The position numbers and the translations under genes were made by a program. Positions 55,140 to 63,592 of a stretch of DNA of 64,000 nt are shown here, one piece after another. This DNA comes from Bradyrhizobium sp. sGM-13 (GTDB lineage Bacteria; Pseudomonadota; Alphaproteobacteria; Rhizobiales; Xanthobacteraceae): NCBI RefSeq assembly GCF_018398875.1, contig NZ_JAGWDK010000009.1, forward strand, positions 62,001 through 126,000. Direction: 5' to 3'. Numbering within the stretch: position 1 is the stretch's first letter; each line of letters starts with the position of its first letter. The notes below the pieces were generated by a model, which saw only the letters and a program-made list of their open reading frames with translations, was not told where the DNA came from and did no database searches.

Positions 55140-55910
55140 ATGATGGCCTAGTCTAGGGTGGATCAGAATCTCTTGATGCAAGAACTTGCTAATCCGCGGA
55201 CCGTCCATATCAACGATCCGGAATCGATCGCACACCTCGCGACTGGTGGTATTGATGATCCGCTCGACGACATTGCGCTGCGCGCGCGCGAGCAAGCCTG
55301 CTTCCTCGGTTTCGGCTACCAGAAGCTTTATTTCCTCAGGGGAGTGGATCGTTTCCTGTTCGCTCGCCGGCCTCAACCCGGCCAAGCAGAGAACGCTGTT
55401 GCCCAGCGCGTTCAAGCACACGATGGCTGGCTTGAACGGGAATCCGAACAGCACGAGCCGTCGCACGATTAGGAGCGTGGTTATCTCTATCCGCTGCAGC
55501 GCGAGGCTCTTGGGTGCAAGTTCGCCAAGCACGATATGAAGCATCGTAAGGATGACGAATGCAATCGCGATGGCAATCGCGTGAGCGCCGAACGTCGAGC
55601 CGGATCCAAGAGGCCCAACCAATAGTGGCTCGATCAGGTGCGCCAGGGCCGGCTCGCCGATCCAGCCCAGCGCCAGCGAGGAAATCGTCATGCCAAGCTG
55701 GCACGCCGCAATATTGTAGTCGAGACGAGTAATGGCCCGTTGCAGCGCCCGAGCATTCATGCGGCCGCCGGCGACCAACTGGCCTACCCGGCCTCGGCGT
55801 ATCGCAACGAGGGAAAATTCGGACGCAACGAAGAAGCCATTAGCAACGACGAGTACGATGATCGAGAGGATTCCAAGTATGTTGACCAAACTGCCATCGT
55901 CCGTGGGCAT
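55134..55910 (-). CDS. CNNM-domain membrane protein missing its CBS domains (truncated paralogue)
   Basis: A 258-residue protein. Residues 1-200 form the CNNM domain (LGILSIIVLVVANGFFVASE with FSLVAIRRGRVGQ, YNIAACQLGMTISSLALGWI with GEPALAHL, FVILTMLHIVLGELAPKSLA). Linker SPEEIKLLVAETEEAGLLAR is family-typical. Then the CBS pair and most of the CorC domain are missing: after ERIINTTSREV the sequence jumps to RFRIVDMDGPRISKFL, which is the extreme CorC end. The frame is open, so the product could be made, but the last residues and stop codon come from the Bug-receptor relic at 55134-55139. Possibly a decaying gene. A good ribosome site (GGGAGG) precedes the ATG. Confidence 0.7.
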   Translation of the reverse strand: MPTDDGSLVNILGILSIIVLVVANGFFVASEFSLVAIRRGRVGQLVAGGRMNARALQRAITRLDYNIAACQLGMTISSLALGWIGEPALAHLIEPLLVGPLGSGSTFGAHAIAIAIAFVILTMLHIVLGELAPKSLALQRIEITTLLIVRRLVLFGFPFKPAIVCLNALGNSVLCLAGLRPASEQETIHSPEEIKLLVAETEEAGLLARAQRNVVERIINTTSREVCDRFRIVDMDGPRISKFLHQEILIHPRLGHHR

Positions 55911-56265
55911 AGTCGCCTCCCGTGGGCGTCGACCCTTCCCGTCCGTTCGACGCGGATCCTCTCTATGTGACGTGCCGACCCTCGCAAGACTCGCGCAGGC
56001 ATTGATGCCGCGAGGCAGGTTTCGCTGCTCGTCGATTTCAGGGAATGTGTGCTTGGAGGTTCGTCGCTCATGGCCGGCACCTACAAAAATAGCCCGCTAC
56101 CGGCGATTAATGATGCGGCATTTGGTCAGTCGCGACGAAGGGAGCAACAGGTCGTAGTCCCAGCCGGTAGCCAGTTCGAAATAGAGCATCCGATCAATGG
56201 ACGGCCTAGCCGCTGCAGCCCGAAGAGATCGGACAAATCAGCACACTTGCCAACCCATTTTCGCG
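55911..56265. other. intergenic region upstream of the truncated CNNM gene
   Basis: 355 bases lying between the truncated CNNM gene (to the left, minus strand) and the end of the 55-residue gene (to the right, minus strand). It should carry the CNNM promoter. I see no gene or clear terminator. Confidence 0.4.
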
Positions 56266-56433
56266 CTATTTCTTTTCAGGCGAAGAGACCGGCGGAAGGT
56301 CAGCATCGCTGGTCACGTCTTTAGTGCCGCCCAATTCACCGCCGGTGAGAATGAATACCGCAGCAGCCAATGCGATGACTCCGCCGAGAATGAGTCCGAT
56401 TGTGCCCTTGGATCGGTTGTCGTTTTCAGCCAT
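56266..56433 (-). CDS. 55-residue membrane protein under an EcfG-type promoter
   Basis: A small protein: charged start MAENDNRSKG, one hydrophobic segment TIGLILGGVIALAAAVFILT, and a polar tail GGELGGTKDVTSDADLPPVS ending SSPEKK. The ATG at 56433 has GGAG 9 bases upstream. It carries a canonical EcfG promoter 25-50 bases upstream of the ATG, so it is likely a general-stress-response gene. No family assignment; single-span proteins of this size with such promoters are frequent in Bradyrhizobium but uncharacterised. Confidence 0.75.
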   Translation of the reverse strand: MAENDNRSKGTIGLILGGVIALAAAVFILTGGELGGTKDVTSDADLPPVSSPEKK

Positions 56434-56457
56434 CGTACGCTCCGTATAAGAGCGTTA

Positions 56458-56482
56458 AACGTCCGCACTCCCCCTAGGTTCC
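56458..56482 (-). promoter_or_regulatory. EcfG (general stress sigma factor) promoter
   Basis: On the minus strand GGAAC (56482-56478), exactly 16 bases, then CGTT (56461-56458): a perfect match to the alphaproteobacterial EcfG promoter. It lies in the 59-base gap between the Bug receptor stop and the 55-residue gene, with the ATG 24 bases downstream of CGTT. Confidence 0.8.
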
Positions 56483-56492
56483 CTGCCCGGAG

Positions 56493-57461
56493 CTAATCCA
56501 CCTTCACATTGGCGGCTTTGATCATCGGCCACCATTTTGCGATTTCGGCCTTTTGCCAGGCGCCGAGCGCTTCGGGCGTGAGCTTGTCCTTGGGCGGCAT
56601 TTGCAGACCGAGGTTTTCAAGCTGCTTGCGCACCGCCGGATCGTTCAGCGCCTCCACCGTCGCCATATTCAGCTTGGCGATGACGTCCTTCGGCGTGCCC
56701 TTTGGAACCCAGAGGCCGGACCACAGCGTCATGTGGAATCCGGGCAGCCCCGCCTCATCCACGGTCGGGATGTCGGACGCGGATTCCACGCGCTTGCTAG
56801 CGGTAATGGCATAGGCGCGGATATTGCCCGCGCGTACCTGCCCGATCGAGTTCGAGGTCTGGTCGACGATCATATCGATCTGTCCGGAGACGAGATCGTT
56901 CATCGCCGGTCCCGTGCCGCGATACGGTACATATTGCAGCTTGATGCCGCTGACGTTCTCGAAATAGAGCCCGGCGATATGGCTGCCGGACCCGGCGCCG
57001 GCGGTGCCCGCGATCGGCGCGGCCGGCTGCGCCTTCAGCCATGCCAGAAATTCCTTCAGTGAGGTTGCGGGAACCGCCTTCTTGCTGACGATGATCATCG
57101 GGTTGCTCGGCAACAGCGCGACCGGCTCGAGATCGGTGACGAGATCGTAGCCAAGCTTGTAAACCGCGCCATTGGCAACGTGGGTGCCGAGATGGCCAAA
57201 GCTGATCGTGTAGCCGTCAGGCGGCGATCGCACCGCGCGGCCGACGCCGACCGAACCGCCCGCCCCGGTCACGTTCTCGACCAGGACCTGCTCGCCGAGC
57301 GAGGCCTTCATGCGTTCAGCGAGAATCCGCGCCATCGCATCCGACGGACCGCCGGCGGAGAACGGCACAATGATGGTGACGGGACGCGAGGGAAAGCTTT
57401 GCGCTGCCCCACCACCACCGAACGCCAGCACTGCAATCGCGGCCAGAATGATCTTTCGCAT
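56493..57461 (-). CDS. tripartite tricarboxylate transporter (Bug/TctC) substrate-binding protein
   Basis: A 322-residue periplasmic receptor: signal peptide MRKIILAAIAVLAFGGGGAA; FPSRPVTIIVPFSAGGPSDAMAR is the ligand-binding loop; VENVTGAGGSVGVGRAVRSP and PDGYTISFGHLGTHVANGAV continue the fold. Same length as the receptor at 35488 but clearly diverged from it. The C-terminal third is duplicated as the relic at 54806-55139. GGGAGCATGAG precedes the ATG. No TctAB genes adjacent. Confidence 0.92.
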   Translation of the reverse strand: MRKIILAAIAVLAFGGGGAAQSFPSRPVTIIVPFSAGGPSDAMARILAERMKASLGEQVLVENVTGAGGSVGVGRAVRSPPDGYTISFGHLGTHVANGAVYKLGYDLVTDLEPVALLPSNPMIIVSKKAVPATSLKEFLAWLKAQPAAPIAGTAGAGSGSHIAGLYFENVSGIKLQYVPYRGTGPAMNDLVSGQIDMIVDQTSNSIGQVRAGNIRAYAITASKRVESASDIPTVDEAGLPGFHMTLWSGLWVPKGTPKDVIAKLNMATVEALNDPAVRKQLENLGLQMPPKDKLTPEALGAWQKAEIAKWWPMIKAANVKVD

Positions 57462-57494
57462 CTCATGCTCCCATCACATTCCGCCGCGCGATGG

Positions 57495-58736
57495 TCAGAG
57501 TTTTGCGTAGTCGATCGGCTGGTGGCGATCGAGCGTCCGCGTGACCTGCGGCAGCGGATATTTAAGCCCTGTCGCGCAATTGAACAGCATGACGCGATCG
57601 TTTTTGGTCACGCGGCCGTCGGCAAGGCTTTGCTGATAGGCAGCATACGTCGCCGCCCCTTCCGGACACAACAGCAGGCCCTCCTCGCGCGCCACTTCGT
57701 TGAGCGCAGCAGAAATCTTCTCGTCCGGGACCGCAATCGCAAATCCCTTGCTCTCGCGGACCGCGCGCAGGATCAGAAAATCTCCGACCGCCTGCGGCAC
57801 GCGGATGCCGGAGGCAATGGTGTGGGCATCTTCCCAGCGGGGAGCGTGCTCGGTGCCGTTCTCGAAGGCGCGCACCATCGGCGCGCAGCCGGACGCCTGT
57901 ACCGCGACCATCCGCGGCCGCTTCGCGCCGATGAAGCCGATGGCTTCCAGTTCGGCAAACGCCTTCCACATCCCGATCAGGCCGGTGCCGCCGCCGGTCG
58001 GATAGAAGATCACGTCGGGCATCTCCCAGCCGAGCTGTTCGGCGAGCTCGAGGCCCATCGTCTTCTTGCCTTCGATCCGGTAAGGCTCCTTCAGCGTCGA
58101 GGTGTCGAACCAGCCGGCTTTTGCCTTCCCCTCGCCGACGATCTTGCCGCAATCGTCGATCAGACCGTTGACGCGATAGACGGTAGCGCCCTGCAGCTCG
58201 ATCTCGCTGACATTCACCTCCGGCGTGTCGGCGGGGCAGAAGATCGTCGTCTTGATGCCGCAGGACGTCGCGTAGGCCGCGAGCGCCGCGCCCGCATTGC
58301 CGTTGGTCGGCATCGCCATGTACTTGATACCGAGCGCCTTGCCCATCGACACCGCCATCACAAGGCCGCGGGCCTTGAACGAGCCGGTCGGCAGACGTCC
58401 TTCGTCCTTGACGATGATCTCGCCGCCGCCGAGTTTCTTCGCAAGCTTCGGCAGCCGGATCAGCGGCGTCGTCACTTCGCCGAGGCTGACGATGTCCGTG
58501 ACCTTACGCACCGGCAGCAGCTCGCGATAGCGCCACATGTCGGCCGGGCGCTGCGCGAGGGCTTCCTTGGTCAGCGCTTTCTTCACGCCAGCGAGGTCGT
58601 AGCGCACCAGTAGCGGCTTGCCGGCTTTGGAGAGGTTGTGGATCTGGTCGGCCTCGTACCGATCGCCTTCCATCGCGCATTCGAGATGGGTCACAAACGT
58701 CGGGCGTTCGATGGTCAGATTGTCGTTGTCTTTCAC
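57495..58736 (-). CDS. thrC: threonine synthase (PLP-dependent)
   Basis: A 413-residue fold-type II PLP enzyme. The N-terminal THLECAMEGDRYEADQIHNL with LLVRYDL is typical of the shorter threonine synthases; the PLP lysine lies in EGRLPTGSFKARGLVM; the phosphate-binding loop is PTNGNAGAALAAYA, and FYPTGGGTGLIGMWKAF is the second glycine loop. Converts O-phosphohomoserine to threonine. The GTG at 58736 is proposed since the ATG at 58763 lies in an interspersed repeat; the true start remains uncertain. A cystathionine- or diaminopropionate-type activity cannot be fully excluded. Confidence 0.8.
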   Translation of the reverse strand: MKDNDNLTIERPTFVTHLECAMEGDRYEADQIHNLSKAGKPLLVRYDLAGVKKALTKEALAQRPADMWRYRELLPVRKVTDIVSLGEVTTPLIRLPKLAKKLGGGEIIVKDEGRLPTGSFKARGLVMAVSMGKALGIKYMAMPTNGNAGAALAAYATSCGIKTTIFCPADTPEVNVSEIELQGATVYRVNGLIDDCGKIVGEGKAKAGWFDTSTLKEPYRIEGKKTMGLELAEQLGWEMPDVIFYPTGGGTGLIGMWKAFAELEAIGFIGAKRPRMVAVQASGCAPMVRAFENGTEHAPRWEDAHTIASGIRVPQAVGDFLILRAVRESKGFAIAVPDEKISAALNEVAREEGLLLCPEGAATYAAYQQSLADGRVTKNDRVMLFNCATGLKYPLPQVTRTLDRHQPIDYAKL

Positions 58737-58758
58737 AACTGTTCTTTCTGGTTTGCTT

Positions 58759-58849
58759 GTCATTGCCGGGCTAGACCCGGCAATCCATCTTCTTCGCAAG
58801 ACTCTTGTGAAGCGCGATGGATGCGCTGGTCAAGCCCCGCGCATAACGG
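58759..58849. repeat. interspersed palindromic repeat, family E
   Basis: GTCATTGCCGGGCTAGACCC (from 58759) with GGCAATCCATCTTC and inverted GATGGATGCGCTGG ... GCGCATAACG (to 58849). The unit runs into the possible ATG start of threonine synthase. A miniature palindromic repeat of the type common in Bradyrhizobium. Confidence 0.7.
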
Positions 58850-58861
58850 TTAGGAACTAGG

Positions 58862-60280
58862 CTAGATATTCAGCACGCGGCCGTAGGCATCCAGCACGGC
58901 CTCCTTCATCATCTCGGACAGCGTCGGATGCGGGAAGACGGTGTGCATCAACTCCTCTTCCGTAGTCTCCAGGTTCATGGCAACCACGTACCCCTGGATC
59001 AACTCGGTCACCTCCGCGCCGATCATGTGGGCGCCGAGCAATTGCCCCGTCTTCTTGTCGAAGATCACCTTGACGAGGCCCTGGTCCTCGCCGAGCGCGA
59101 TCGCCTTGCCGTTGCCAACAAACGGGAAACGGCCGACGCGAATCTCGCGGCCGCCCTCTTTCGCCTTCGCCTCGGTCAGACCGACGGAGGCAATCTGCGG
59201 GTGGCAATAGGTGCAGCCGGGAATGAGGTTCTTGTCCATGGCGTGCGGATGCAGGCCTCTGATCGCCTCGATGCAGACGACGCCTTCGTGCTCGGCCTTG
59301 TGGGCGAGCATCGGCGGACCTGCGACGTCGCCAATGGCATAGATGCCGGGGACATTGGTCTTGCCGTAGCCGTCGATCACGACGACGCCGCGGTCGGTCT
59401 TGACGCCGAGTTTTTCGAGGCCGAGCCCTTCGACATTGCCGACCACGCCGACCGCCGAGATCACCCGCTCGAACTCGACCGTCTGCGGCTTCTTGCCGTC
59501 GTCGATGGTGGCGACCACGCTATCGGCCTTCTTCTCGAGCTTCGTGACTTTGGTGTTTGAGAGAATCTTGATGCCCTGCTTCTCGAACCGTTTTCGCGCG
59601 AGGCCAGCGATTTCCGCATCCTCGACCGGGAGGATCTGCGGCAGCACCTCGACCACGGTGACGTCAGCACCCATGGTGTGGAAGAACGAGGCGAACTCAA
59701 TGCCGATCGCGCCGGAGCCGACCACCAGCAGCGATTTCGGCATCCGATCCGGCACCATCGCCTCGAAATAGGTCCAGACCAGTTTCTGGTCGGGTTCAAG
59801 CCCCGGCAGCACGCGCGGCCGCGCGCCGGTGGCGATGATGATGTGCTTGGCCTGATAGGCGCCCTCGCCCAACGCGCCCTTTGGCGCCTCGACCTGCGAC
59901 TTCTTCACTGTGACCTTACCCGGCGCGTCGATCGACGCATCGCCCCAGATCACCGTCACCTTGTTCTTCTTCATCAGGAAGCCGACGCCGTCATTCAGCC
60001 GCTTCGAGACGCCGCGCGAGCGCTGCACGACGGCCTTCGGATCGAACGATATTTTCTCGGCAGAAAGCCCGTAATCCTTGGCGTGCTGCATGTAATGAAA
60101 GATCTCGGCGGAGCGGAGCAGCGCCTTGGTCGGGATGCAGCCCCAGTTCAGGCAGATGCCGCCGAGATAGGATTTTTCGATAATCGCGGTCTTGAAGCCG
60201 AGCTGCGCCGAGCGGATCGCGGTGACGTAGCCACCGGGGCCGGAGCCGATGATGATGACGTCGAAGGATGTGTCGGCCAT
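58862..60280 (-). CDS. lpdA: dihydrolipoyl dehydrogenase (E3)
   Basis: A 472-residue FAD disulfide oxidoreductase that reoxidises the lipoyl groups of pyruvate dehydrogenase. FAD loop VIIIGSGPGGYVTAIRSAQL; redox pair GGICLNWGCIPTKALL (two Cys in CLNWGC); NAD loop VVGSGAIGIEFASFFHTMGA; dimer-interface His-Glu in HPTLSE at the C-terminus. The last gene of the pdhA-pdhB-DUF5076-pdhC-lpd cluster, 140 bases after pdhC with a repeat in between. Confidence 0.95.
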   Translation of the reverse strand: MADTSFDVIIIGSGPGGYVTAIRSAQLGFKTAIIEKSYLGGICLNWGCIPTKALLRSAEIFHYMQHAKDYGLSAEKISFDPKAVVQRSRGVSKRLNDGVGFLMKKNKVTVIWGDASIDAPGKVTVKKSQVEAPKGALGEGAYQAKHIIIATGARPRVLPGLEPDQKLVWTYFEAMVPDRMPKSLLVVGSGAIGIEFASFFHTMGADVTVVEVLPQILPVEDAEIAGLARKRFEKQGIKILSNTKVTKLEKKADSVVATIDDGKKPQTVEFERVISAVGVVGNVEGLGLEKLGVKTDRGVVVIDGYGKTNVPGIYAIGDVAGPPMLAHKAEHEGVVCIEAIRGLHPHAMDKNLIPGCTYCHPQIASVGLTEAKAKEGGREIRVGRFPFVGNGKAIALGEDQGLVKVIFDKKTGQLLGAHMIGAEVTELIQGYVVAMNLETTEEELMHTVFPHPTLSEMMKEAVLDAYGRVLNI

Positions 60281-60321
60281 GGCTATGTGCTCGTTATCGT
60301 CGTGCGACCATCACAGTTCTC

Positions 60322-60403
60322 CGTCATTGCGAGGAGCCCTTGCGACGAACCAATCCACCTTGTCGCCGATGCGATGGATTGCTTCGCTGCGCTCGCAATG
60401 ACG
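60322..60403. repeat. interspersed palindromic repeat, family F
   Basis: CGTCATTGCGAGGAGCCCTT (from 60322) and inverted GCTTCGCTGCGCTCGCAATG ACG (to 60403), with inner CCAATCCA / TGGATTGC. It occupies the gap between lpd and pdhC. Confidence 0.75.
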
Positions 60404-60420
60404 ATGCGGCTATCCTCGCC

Positions 60421-61776
60421 TCACACCATCATCATGACGGGGTTTTCGATCAACTGCTTGAAGGCGCCGATCAGCTCGGCGCCGAGCGCGCCGTCGATCG
60501 CCCGGTGATCGCAGGACAGCGTCACGCTCATCATCTGCGCGATCTCAATCTTGCCGGCACGCACCACGGGACGCTCCTCGCTGGTGCCGACCGCCAGGAT
60601 CGTCGCGTGGGGCGGATTGATCACGGCGGTGAAGTGGTTGATGCCGTACATGCCGAGGTTGGATACCGCCGTGGTGCCGCCCTGGTATTCTTCCGGCTTC
60701 AGCTTGCGCGCCCGCGCGCGCGCGGCAAAGTCTTTCATTTCGGACGAAATCGTGGAGAGTGTCTTGGTCTCGGCTTTTCGGATGATCGGCGTGATCAGGC
60801 CGCCGGGCATGGCCACGGCCACGCCGATGTCGGAGTGCTTGTGCTTGACCATGCCGCCTTCGGTCCAGCTCACGTTGCAATTCGGGATCCGCTGCAGCGC
60901 GATCGCCATCGCCTTGATGACGAAGTCGTTGACCGAGAGCTTATAGAGCGGCTTCTTTTCCTTGTCCTTGGGGGCTGCGGCGTTGATCTCCTCGCGCGCG
61001 ACCAGGAGCTTGCCGATATCGCAGTCCATCGTCAGATAGAAATGCGGCACGGTCTGCACCGAAGCGGTGAGCCGTTGCGCAATGGTGCGGCGCATGCCGT
61101 CGTGCGGCACGATCTCGTAGGAGCCTTCCTCAAACAGCGCCAGGATCTGCTTGTCGGAGATCCCGGGCGCAATGCTCGGACCCGCCGCAGGCGCGGCGGC
61201 CGGGGCTTTCAGGCCCTTGCCGGATTTCGCATCCTCGACGTCGCGGGCGACGATGCGGCCATGCGGGCCCGAGCCGTTGATGCGCGAAAGATCAATGCCG
61301 GCATCCTTAGCGAGACGGCGCGCGAGCGGCGACGAGAAGATGCGGGCCTGGCCGTTCCCCTTGGCAGGCGCCGCCGCCTGAGGAGCAGGCGCGGGAGCCG
61401 CTGCGGGCGCAGGTGTTGGCGCCGGTGCCGCGGCAGCAGGCTTAGGTGCCTCCTTGGGCGCTTCTTTGGGGGCCTCCTTGGGCGCCTCAGCAGCCTTCGG
61501 CGCGGGCGCGGCGCCTGCCGCCTTCACATCCTCGTCGTCGCCGGCCAGCACCGCGATCACGTCGTTGACGGGGACGTCCTGCGTACCCTCCGGCACCAGA
61601 ATCTTGGCAATCGTGCCCTCGTCGACCGCCTCGACTTCCATCGTCGCCTTGTCGGTCTCGATCTCGGCGATTACGTCGCCGGATTTGACCTTGTCGCCCT
61701 CTTTCTTGAGCCACTTGGCAAGGTTGCCCTTTTCCATCGTGGGCGACAGCGCGGGCATCAAAATGTTGATCGGCAT
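60421..61776 (-). CDS. pdhC: pyruvate dehydrogenase E2, dihydrolipoyllysine acetyltransferase
   Basis: A 451-residue core enzyme. Domains: lipoyl domain (1-80) with the modified lysine in [12 protein letters not shown]; an Ala/Pro/Lys linker including a three-fold KEAP repeat; the E1/E3-binding domain (about 150-190, FSSPLARRLAKDAGIDLSRI, GSGPHGRIVARDVE); and the catalytic acetyltransferase (220-451) with the His/Asp active site in SVTLSCDHRAIDGALGAEL. The start at 61776 (MPINILMPALSP) is clear. Located after DUF5076. Confidence 0.95.
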   Translation of the reverse strand: MPINILMPALSPTMEKGNLAKWLKKEGDKVKSGDVIAEIETDKATMEVEAVDEGTIAKILVPEGTQDVPVNDVIAVLAGDDEDVKAAGAAPAPKAAEAPKEAPKEAPKEAPKPAAAAPAPTPAPAAAPAPAPQAAAPAKGNGQARIFSSPLARRLAKDAGIDLSRINGSGPHGRIVARDVEDAKSGKGLKAPAAAPAAGPSIAPGISDKQILALFEEGSYEIVPHDGMRRTIAQRLTASVQTVPHFYLTMDCDIGKLLVAREEINAAAPKDKEKKPLYKLSVNDFVIKAMAIALQRIPNCNVSWTEGGMVKHKHSDIGVAVAMPGGLITPIIRKAETKTLSTISSEMKDFAARARARKLKPEEYQGGTTAVSNLGMYGINHFTAVINPPHATILAVGTSEERPVVRAGKIEIAQMMSVTLSCDHRAIDGALGAELIGAFKQLIENPVMMMV

Positions 61777-61778
61777 CG

Positions 61779-62084
61779 TCAGTGACCCTGTTGCGACCGG
61801 GGCGTGGTGGAGCCCATGTCGGTCGGCCGGTTGATTTCGGCTTCGAACATCTCGACGATGCGCGCGAGCGCCTCGTCCTCGGTGTAGCCGCTCTCGCGCG
61901 CATAGGCGCGGGCGGCGTGGCGGGCGATATCGACCAGCAAGAGGCCCCACATGTCAGGCTCCTCGAAGGCGCGCTGAAACGCGATCGAGAGCCCACCATC
62001 GACGACGAAGGCGCGCAGGACTTCAACGGCGTCCTCGCGGCCGATCACGTCCGGCGGCAGCGGTTGTTCGTTGGGACCGGCCAT
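61779..62084 (-). CDS. DUF5076 domain protein in the pyruvate dehydrogenase operon
   Basis: A 101-residue protein between pdhB and pdhC. Conserved look: PLPPDVIGREDAVEVLRAFV, GGLSIAFQRAFEEPDMWGLL, and YARESGYTEDEALARIVEMF, ending EAEINRPTDMGST. DUF5076 is found in Rhizobiales between these two genes; function unknown, perhaps an assembly or regulatory partner of the complex. It begins 4 bases after pdhB's stop and ends 2 bases before pdhC's ATG. Confidence 0.8.
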   Translation of the reverse strand: MAGPNEQPLPPDVIGREDAVEVLRAFVVDGGLSIAFQRAFEEPDMWGLLLVDIARHAARAYARESGYTEDEALARIVEMFEAEINRPTDMGSTTPRSQQGH

Positions 62085-62088
62085 GGGC

Positions 62089-63489
62089 TTACCGATAAGA
62101 AACGGCCTTGGCGGCTGCGACCACCTCGGCAACGGAAGGCAATGCGAGCTTTTCGAGGTTCGCGGCATAGGGCATCGGCACGTCCTTGCCGGATACGCGC
62201 GCGACCGGCGCATCGAGATAGTCGAAGGCTTGCTCCATGATGCGGGCGGCAATCTCGGCGCCGACGCCGGACTGCTGCCAGCCCTCCTCCACTGTCACCG
62301 CGCGGCCGGTCTTCTTCACCGAGTTGATGATAGTCTCGGTGTCCATTGGGCGCAGCGTGCGCAGGTCGATCACCTCGGCCTCGATGCCTTCCTTCGCGAG
62401 TTCGTCGGCGGCTTTCAGCGCGTAGGTCATGCCATTCGACCACGAGATCAGCGTGACGTCCTTGCCCGAGCGAACGATACGCGCCTTGCCGATCGGGATC
62501 ACGTAGTCGTCGAGTTTTGGCACCTCGCCGGTGTGGCCGTACAAGACTTCGTTTTCGAGGAAGATGACGGGGTTGGGATCGCGGATCGCGGCCTTAAGCA
62601 ACCCCTTGTAGTCGGCCGCCGAGAACGGCGCGATCACCTTCAGCCCGGGAATTTGCGAGTACCAGGCCGAGTAGTCCTGGCTGTGCTGGGCCGCGACGCG
62701 GGCGGCGGCGCCGTTCGGGCCGCGGAATACGATCGAGCAGCCCATCTGGCCGCCGGACATGTACAATGTTTTGGCCGCAGAGTTGATGATCTGGTCGATC
62801 GCCTGCATGGCGAAATTGAACGTCATGAATTCGACGACCGGCTTCAGCCCCGACATCGCAGCACCGACGCCGACGCCGGCAAAACCATGCTCGGTGATCG
62901 GGGTATCGATCACGCGCCGCGCGCCAAACTCTTGCAGCAGGCCCTGGGTCACCTTATAGGCGCCCTGATATTCCGCGACCTCTTCGCCCATGATGAACAC
63001 GTCGGGGTCGCGCCGCATCTCTTCCGCCATCGCATCGCGCAGCGCCTCGCGAATCGTCTGCGTGATCATCTCGGTGCCGGCGGGGACTTCCGGATCGGGC
63101 TCGGCGACCGCGGCCGGCGGCGCTGCTGGCGCCTTCTCGGCCTTGGGCTGCGGCGCTTCCGCCTTGGCTTCGGCGGGGGACGCGGATTCCGCGGCCTTCG
63201 CCGCTTGCGCCGGCGCGCTGGCCTTGCCGAGATCGGCGGCGCTCTCGCCGTCGGCCAGAATGGTCGCGATCGGCGTGTTGACGGCGACGTCGGCGGTGCC
63301 TTCCGGGATCAATATCTTGCCGAGCGTGCCCTCATCGGTCGCCTCGACTTCCATCGTCGCCTTGTCGGTCTCGATCTCGGCGATGACATCGCCCGACTTG
63401 ATCGGCTCGCCTTCCTTCTTCAGCCACTTCGCGAGGTTGCCCTTCTCCATGGTGGGCGACAGCGCAGGCATCAGCACTTGAATGGGCAT
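62089..63489 (-). CDS. pdhB: pyruvate dehydrogenase E1 beta subunit with an N-terminal lipoyl domain
   Basis: A 466-residue E1 beta. Residues 1-80 are a lipoyl domain almost identical to that of PdhC ([20 protein letters not shown], lysine in [14 protein letters not shown]); a Pro/Ala linker follows; residues 135-466 are the transketolase-like E1 beta ([79 protein letters not shown]). The lipoyl-E1 beta fusion is characteristic of Rhizobiales. Located 103 bases after pdhA. Confidence 0.95.
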   Translation of the reverse strand: MPIQVLMPALSPTMEKGNLAKWLKKEGEPIKSGDVIAEIETDKATMEVEATDEGTLGKILIPEGTADVAVNTPIATILADGESAADLGKASAPAQAAKAAESASPAEAKAEAPQPKAEKAPAAPPAAVAEPDPEVPAGTEMITQTIREALRDAMAEEMRRDPDVFIMGEEVAEYQGAYKVTQGLLQEFGARRVIDTPITEHGFAGVGVGAAMSGLKPVVEFMTFNFAMQAIDQIINSAAKTLYMSGGQMGCSIVFRGPNGAAARVAAQHSQDYSAWYSQIPGLKVIAPFSAADYKGLLKAAIRDPNPVIFLENEVLYGHTGEVPKLDDYVIPIGKARIVRSGKDVTLISWSNGMTYALKAADELAKEGIEAEVIDLRTLRPMDTETIINSVKKTGRAVTVEEGWQQSGVGAEIAARIMEQAFDYLDAPVARVSGKDVPMPYAANLEKLALPSVAEVVAAAKAVSYR

Positions 63490-63592
63490 ATCGGCTCCCG
63501 AAAATCACTCGTCAGTTGGTTCTGCGCTCGTTTGATCTGCAGGTCGCGAGAGCAGCAAACCAGGTCCCACGTTTTACGAACTATGCGTTGAA

